Source: Pseudomonadota bacterium
GTDB taxonomy: Bacteria; Pseudomonadota; Alphaproteobacteria; Rhizobiales; Xanthobacteraceae
DNA length: 6,701 bases
Reading direction: 5' to 3'
Assembly: GCA_023390695.1 (NCBI GenBank)
Contig: JAEWCJ010000416.1
Location: 1-6,701 of the forward strand
The notes under the pieces were generated by a model that was not told the DNA's origin, searched no databases, and was given only the letters and a program-made list of their open reading frames with translations. A program made the translations under genes and the position numbers. Below are positions 4,360-6,701 of this stretch, in pieces. The stretch's first letter is position 1. Every line of letters begins with the position of its first letter.

Positions 4360-6636
4360 TCACTGGTCCGCCAGCCGCAAGTCTTCCGATGTCACGCGCA
4401 GCCGCTGCGCAAGCTGGCGTGCAATATTGGTCAAGATGGCCTGCCCGACGCGCGGATGCTCGCGCAACAGCGCCTCGAACTGCATGCTCGTGAGCATATA
4501 GGCCTCGACATCGTCGTCCGCCACCACGTCAGCGGAGCGCGGCTGGTGTTCCAGCAGGCCCATTTCGCCGACGGAACAACCGGGCGCAAGGCTCGCCAGA
4601 CGGCGGTCGGAATGCGGTCCGGACACGCGGATGCTCACCGTGCCCTTGGTCAGGATCCAGAGCCGGTCGGAGGGATCGCCGGCATGACAGAGGGCGCTGC
4701 CGGCCGGATAGCTGATCGCGGTCAGGTGTTTTCGCAACGTTTCGACGTCGCCGGGCGTCATGCCCAGCGTCAGATCCGCCTGCGCCAGATCCTGCTGGAC
4801 CACGGAATGGCCGCCGGCGCCGGCGCGCAGGATCGCTTCCTCCGCCCATTCCATCGCCGCGTCGACATCGTCGAGAACGAGAACGCTGTCATTGCCGGCG
4901 ACGGCATCATGGATGATGTTGGCGTAGCTCCGCTGCGCGCCGCAAATGATGAGTTGCCGGTTGCGCTCGTGGCAGCGCTTGGCGGCCTGCTGCAACGCCG
5001 TCGCGCCGGATACGTCGATATCGGAGACGCGCTTGAAATCGAGCACGATGATGACGGTGCGATCGGCGGTGTCGCGCAGTTCCGTCGCCAGATCGTCGGA
5101 ATTGCCGAAGAACAGCACGCCCTGCAATTCCAGCACCGACACCAGCGGCCCCGCCCTCTTCAGCACCTCGAGATCATGGCGCGAGCGTACGCGCTTGGAA
5201 TGCACCACCGTGCCGTTGGCACGCCGGCGCACGATGGGCCGGCTCATATCGGCGATGAAGATGAAACAGGCGAGCAGCACGCCGACCCCGGCGCCGATGA
5301 GCGGCTGACCGAAGACCGTGGCAGCTGCGACCGCAACCACAATCGCCACATTGCGGCGCGCGCGGCCACGGCTTGCCGCATCGCCGGCGCCGAAGGCGTC
5401 GCGCGCGATGCGCAGCGTCATGGCGTCGATGGAACGGATGGAGACGATGATCAATAGTGCGGCGAGAACGATCATCGGAATGGCGAACAGCACCGACGGC
5501 GCGAGGAAGACGGCGACGGCCAGGAACAGCGCCGCGGCAATTGTCGAGACGCGCGTACGGCCGCCGGCGCGGTGATTGGCAACCGTCACAGAATAGGAAA
5601 TCGCCACCACCACGGCGCCGACAAAGGCCGCGACGATATTGCCAGCGCCAAGGCCCAGCAATTCGCGGCGCGGGCCGATGGGAATGTCGGACAGATTCTG
5701 CGCGGCGCGTAGGTCGAGAAACAGATCGAGCGTTCCCAGCAAGGCGAGGATCAGCGAGCCAAGAACGATGATGCGCAGCGCCTCGGCGTCGTTCCAGAGC
5801 GCAGCAAAAATCGACAGGTCGAGCTTCGGCATCGCGCCGAACGAGCCGATCGACACGGCGCCAATGGTGGGGCCGAGATCGATGCCCGGCGCGACAAACC
5901 GCAACAGGTGATAGCCGAAAAAACCGATCAGCAATCCCGCCAGCAAGGCCGGGAATTTCGGGAAGATGCTCCCCATCAGCATCACGGCAAGCACGAGGAG
6001 AATGCCGAAAAGCGTCGTGAAGGGATGCGGCAGTGACAGGTTCTGCGCGAGGCCGACGAGATCGGACAATGCCGGAACGCCGAATAGCACCGGCAATTGC
6101 TTGAGCCCGATCAGAAGACCAAGACCGGTGACGAAGCCGCCGAGCACCGGATAAGGCGTGAACTTGATGACCCGCGAGAGGCCGGACAGTCCGAAGAGAA
6201 TTTGCCAGAACGCCACCAGCAGCACGAAGACCGGATAGGCCGCCAGCACCAGAGCCGCATCGCCCTGCCAGGCGCCCATCAGGGCGGCACCGAAACTCGC
6301 ATGCAGGAAACTGATCGGGTTGGTGGGAATGTTGGTCACGAACGACGAGGTGCGCAGGATCGCGGCGACGATGCCGCCGAACACGGCGCAGATCAGGCCC
6401 GCGAGGGCGCCCTGAGCGGCATATTCGGGACCGAGCGGTGAATAGGCGAGCACGCCGGAAGAGATGCAGATCGGCAGCGCGACACAGGCGACCGTGATAC
6501 CGGCCCCCAACTCACGCGCGACCGACGACCAGCCGCCCTGCGGCAGGAAATTGCGGACCGGCGCGGCGCCGTTTGCGGCCACCGCCATACCGGCCGGGGC
6601 CACATTCGCATCCCGCGCCGTGCTATTGAGCGACAT
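4360..6636 (-). CDS. SulP-family anion transporter with STAS and cyclic-nucleotide-binding domains
   Basis: A 758-aa inner-membrane transporter of three parts. Residues about 40-465 are the SulP membrane core (sulfate, bicarbonate or related anions): GAGITVACVALPICISSGVL opens TM1, PTNPISFL lies at TM3, and N333 to R360, with ISYSVTVANHRAGGRTR near the end, matches the SulP TM10 loop region (usually N..G....S.S..N...GARTR). Residues about 480-595 are a STAS domain with LDFKRVSDIDVSGATAL (532-548) and S543 at the usual phosphorylatable position. Residues about 615-745 are a CRP-like cyclic-nucleotide domain with phosphate cassette VGEMGLLEHQPRSADV (689-704), keeping the key E691 and R700. Substrate and ligand cannot be read from the sequence. 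ATG at 6636, with GCGAGAG just upstream, is preferred to an in-frame TTG at 6675 that would add 13 Arg/Ser-rich residues. It overlaps an upstream gene tail by 14 bases and is followed by the atp12-type gene. Confidence 0.92.
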   Translation of the reverse strand: MSLNSTARDANVAPAGMAVAANGAAPVRNFLPQGGWSSVARELGAGITVACVALPICISSGVLAYSPLGPEYAAQGALAGLICAVFGGIVAAILRTSSFVTNIPTNPISFLHASFGAALMGAWQGDAALVLAAYPVFVLLVAFWQILFGLSGLSRVIKFTPYPVLGGFVTGLGLLIGLKQLPVLFGVPALSDLVGLAQNLSLPHPFTTLFGILLVLAVMLMGSIFPKFPALLAGLLIGFFGYHLLRFVAPGIDLGPTIGAVSIGSFGAMPKLDLSIFAALWNDAEALRIIVLGSLILALLGTLDLFLDLRAAQNLSDIPIGPRRELLGLGAGNIVAAFVGAVVVAISYSVTVANHRAGGRTRVSTIAAALFLAVAVFLAPSVLFAIPMIVLAALLIIVSIRSIDAMTLRIARDAFGAGDAASRGRARRNVAIVVAVAAATVFGQPLIGAGVGVLLACFIFIADMSRPIVRRRANGTVVHSKRVRSRHDLEVLKRAGPLVSVLELQGVLFFGNSDDLATELRDTADRTVIIVLDFKRVSDIDVSGATALQQAAKRCHERNRQLIICGAQRSYANIIHDAVAGNDSVLVLDDVDAAMEWAEEAILRAGAGGHSVVQQDLAQADLTLGMTPGDVETLRKHLTAISYPAGSALCHAGDPSDRLWILTKGTVSIRVSGPHSDRRLASLAPGCSVGEMGLLEHQPRSADVVADDDVEAYMLTSMQFEALLREHPRVGQAILTNIARQLAQRLRVTSEDLRLADQ

Positions 6637-6701
6637 GGCGCTCTCGCTGCGGCGCCGACTGCCACACGGCTTCAAGCGCAGGCAGCAAGGCCGCGTAATC
6701 A
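6623..6701 (-). CDS. 3' end of an unidentified gene upstream of the SulP transporter (partial)
   Basis: From the right edge a minus-strand frame reads DYAALLPALEAVWQSAPQRE, then RHVAQ, and stops at TAG (6625-6623). It is 25 codons plus the last base of a preceding codon. The stop lies 14 bases inside the SulP-type gene, the layout of a translationally coupled pair. The peptide looks like the helical C-terminus of a soluble protein. Too little is visible to assign a family. The alternative is that this is non-coding and the transporter starts further upstream, since its own frame is also open to the edge. Confidence 0.5.
   Translation of the reverse strand, partial: DYAALLPALEAVWQSAPQRERHVAQ

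Noticed and set aside
4330..5457. A 375-codon plus-strand frame opposite the STAS and nucleotide-binding part of the transporter.
   Set aside because: The His/Arg/Gly/Ala-rich composition is typical of an antisense shadow; the minus strand encodes clear domains throughout.
6637..6675. A TTG start for the transporter that would add 13 residues.
   Set aside because: The extension is Arg/Ser-rich, the TTG is a weak start, and the ATG at 6636 has a nearby GAGAG; the same bases also read as the tail of an upstream gene.

Overview
The window is about 6.7 kb of GC-rich, densely coding DNA, most likely from an alphaproteobacterium of the Hyphomicrobiales type. The strongest taxonomic pointer is an Atp12-family F1-ATPase assembly chaperone, a family essentially confined to Alphaproteobacteria and mitochondria. 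The base composition and a long Pro/Ala-rich FliK beside a stand-alone FlhB-like fragment fit with this. The genus cannot be told from the sequence alone.

Layout, left to right. Positions 1-1964 (minus strand) are a flagellar-export cluster read right to left. It holds a 528-aa FliK-type hook-length control protein, an 85-aa protein equal to the cytoplasmic C-terminal part of FlhB whose start overlaps the fliK stop by 4 bases (ATGA), and the first 15 codons of a third small gene that leaves the window. Positions 1965-2188 are a divergent intergenic region. Positions 2189-2698 (plus) are a Dps-type ferritin with a complete ferroxidase centre. Positions 2699-2856 are non-coding, with predicted nested inverted repeats. 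Positions 2857-3501 (plus) encode a polytopic membrane protein of unknown function. It converges on a minus-strand pair: a SulP anion transporter with STAS and cyclic-nucleotide-binding domains (6636-4360), followed after 45 bases by the atp12-type gene (4314-3535). The right edge (6701-6623, minus) holds the last 25 codons of an unidentified gene whose stop lies inside the start of the sulP-type gene.

How the genes fit together. FliK and the FlhB-like fragment both relate to the substrate-specificity switch of the flagellar type III exporter, and their translational coupling suggests a common task. Dps (DNA protection and iron storage) looks like a single gene. The unknown gene, the transporter and atp12 may be co-transcribed because they lie close together on one strand, but they share no evident pathway.

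I see no RNA gene, mobile element, CRISPR array or phage signal, and no clear new multi-gene system. The points most worth a second look are the isolated FlhB C-terminal module, the internal duplication in FliK, the three-domain SulP transporter with an intact-looking nucleotide pocket, and the foldable segment after dps.
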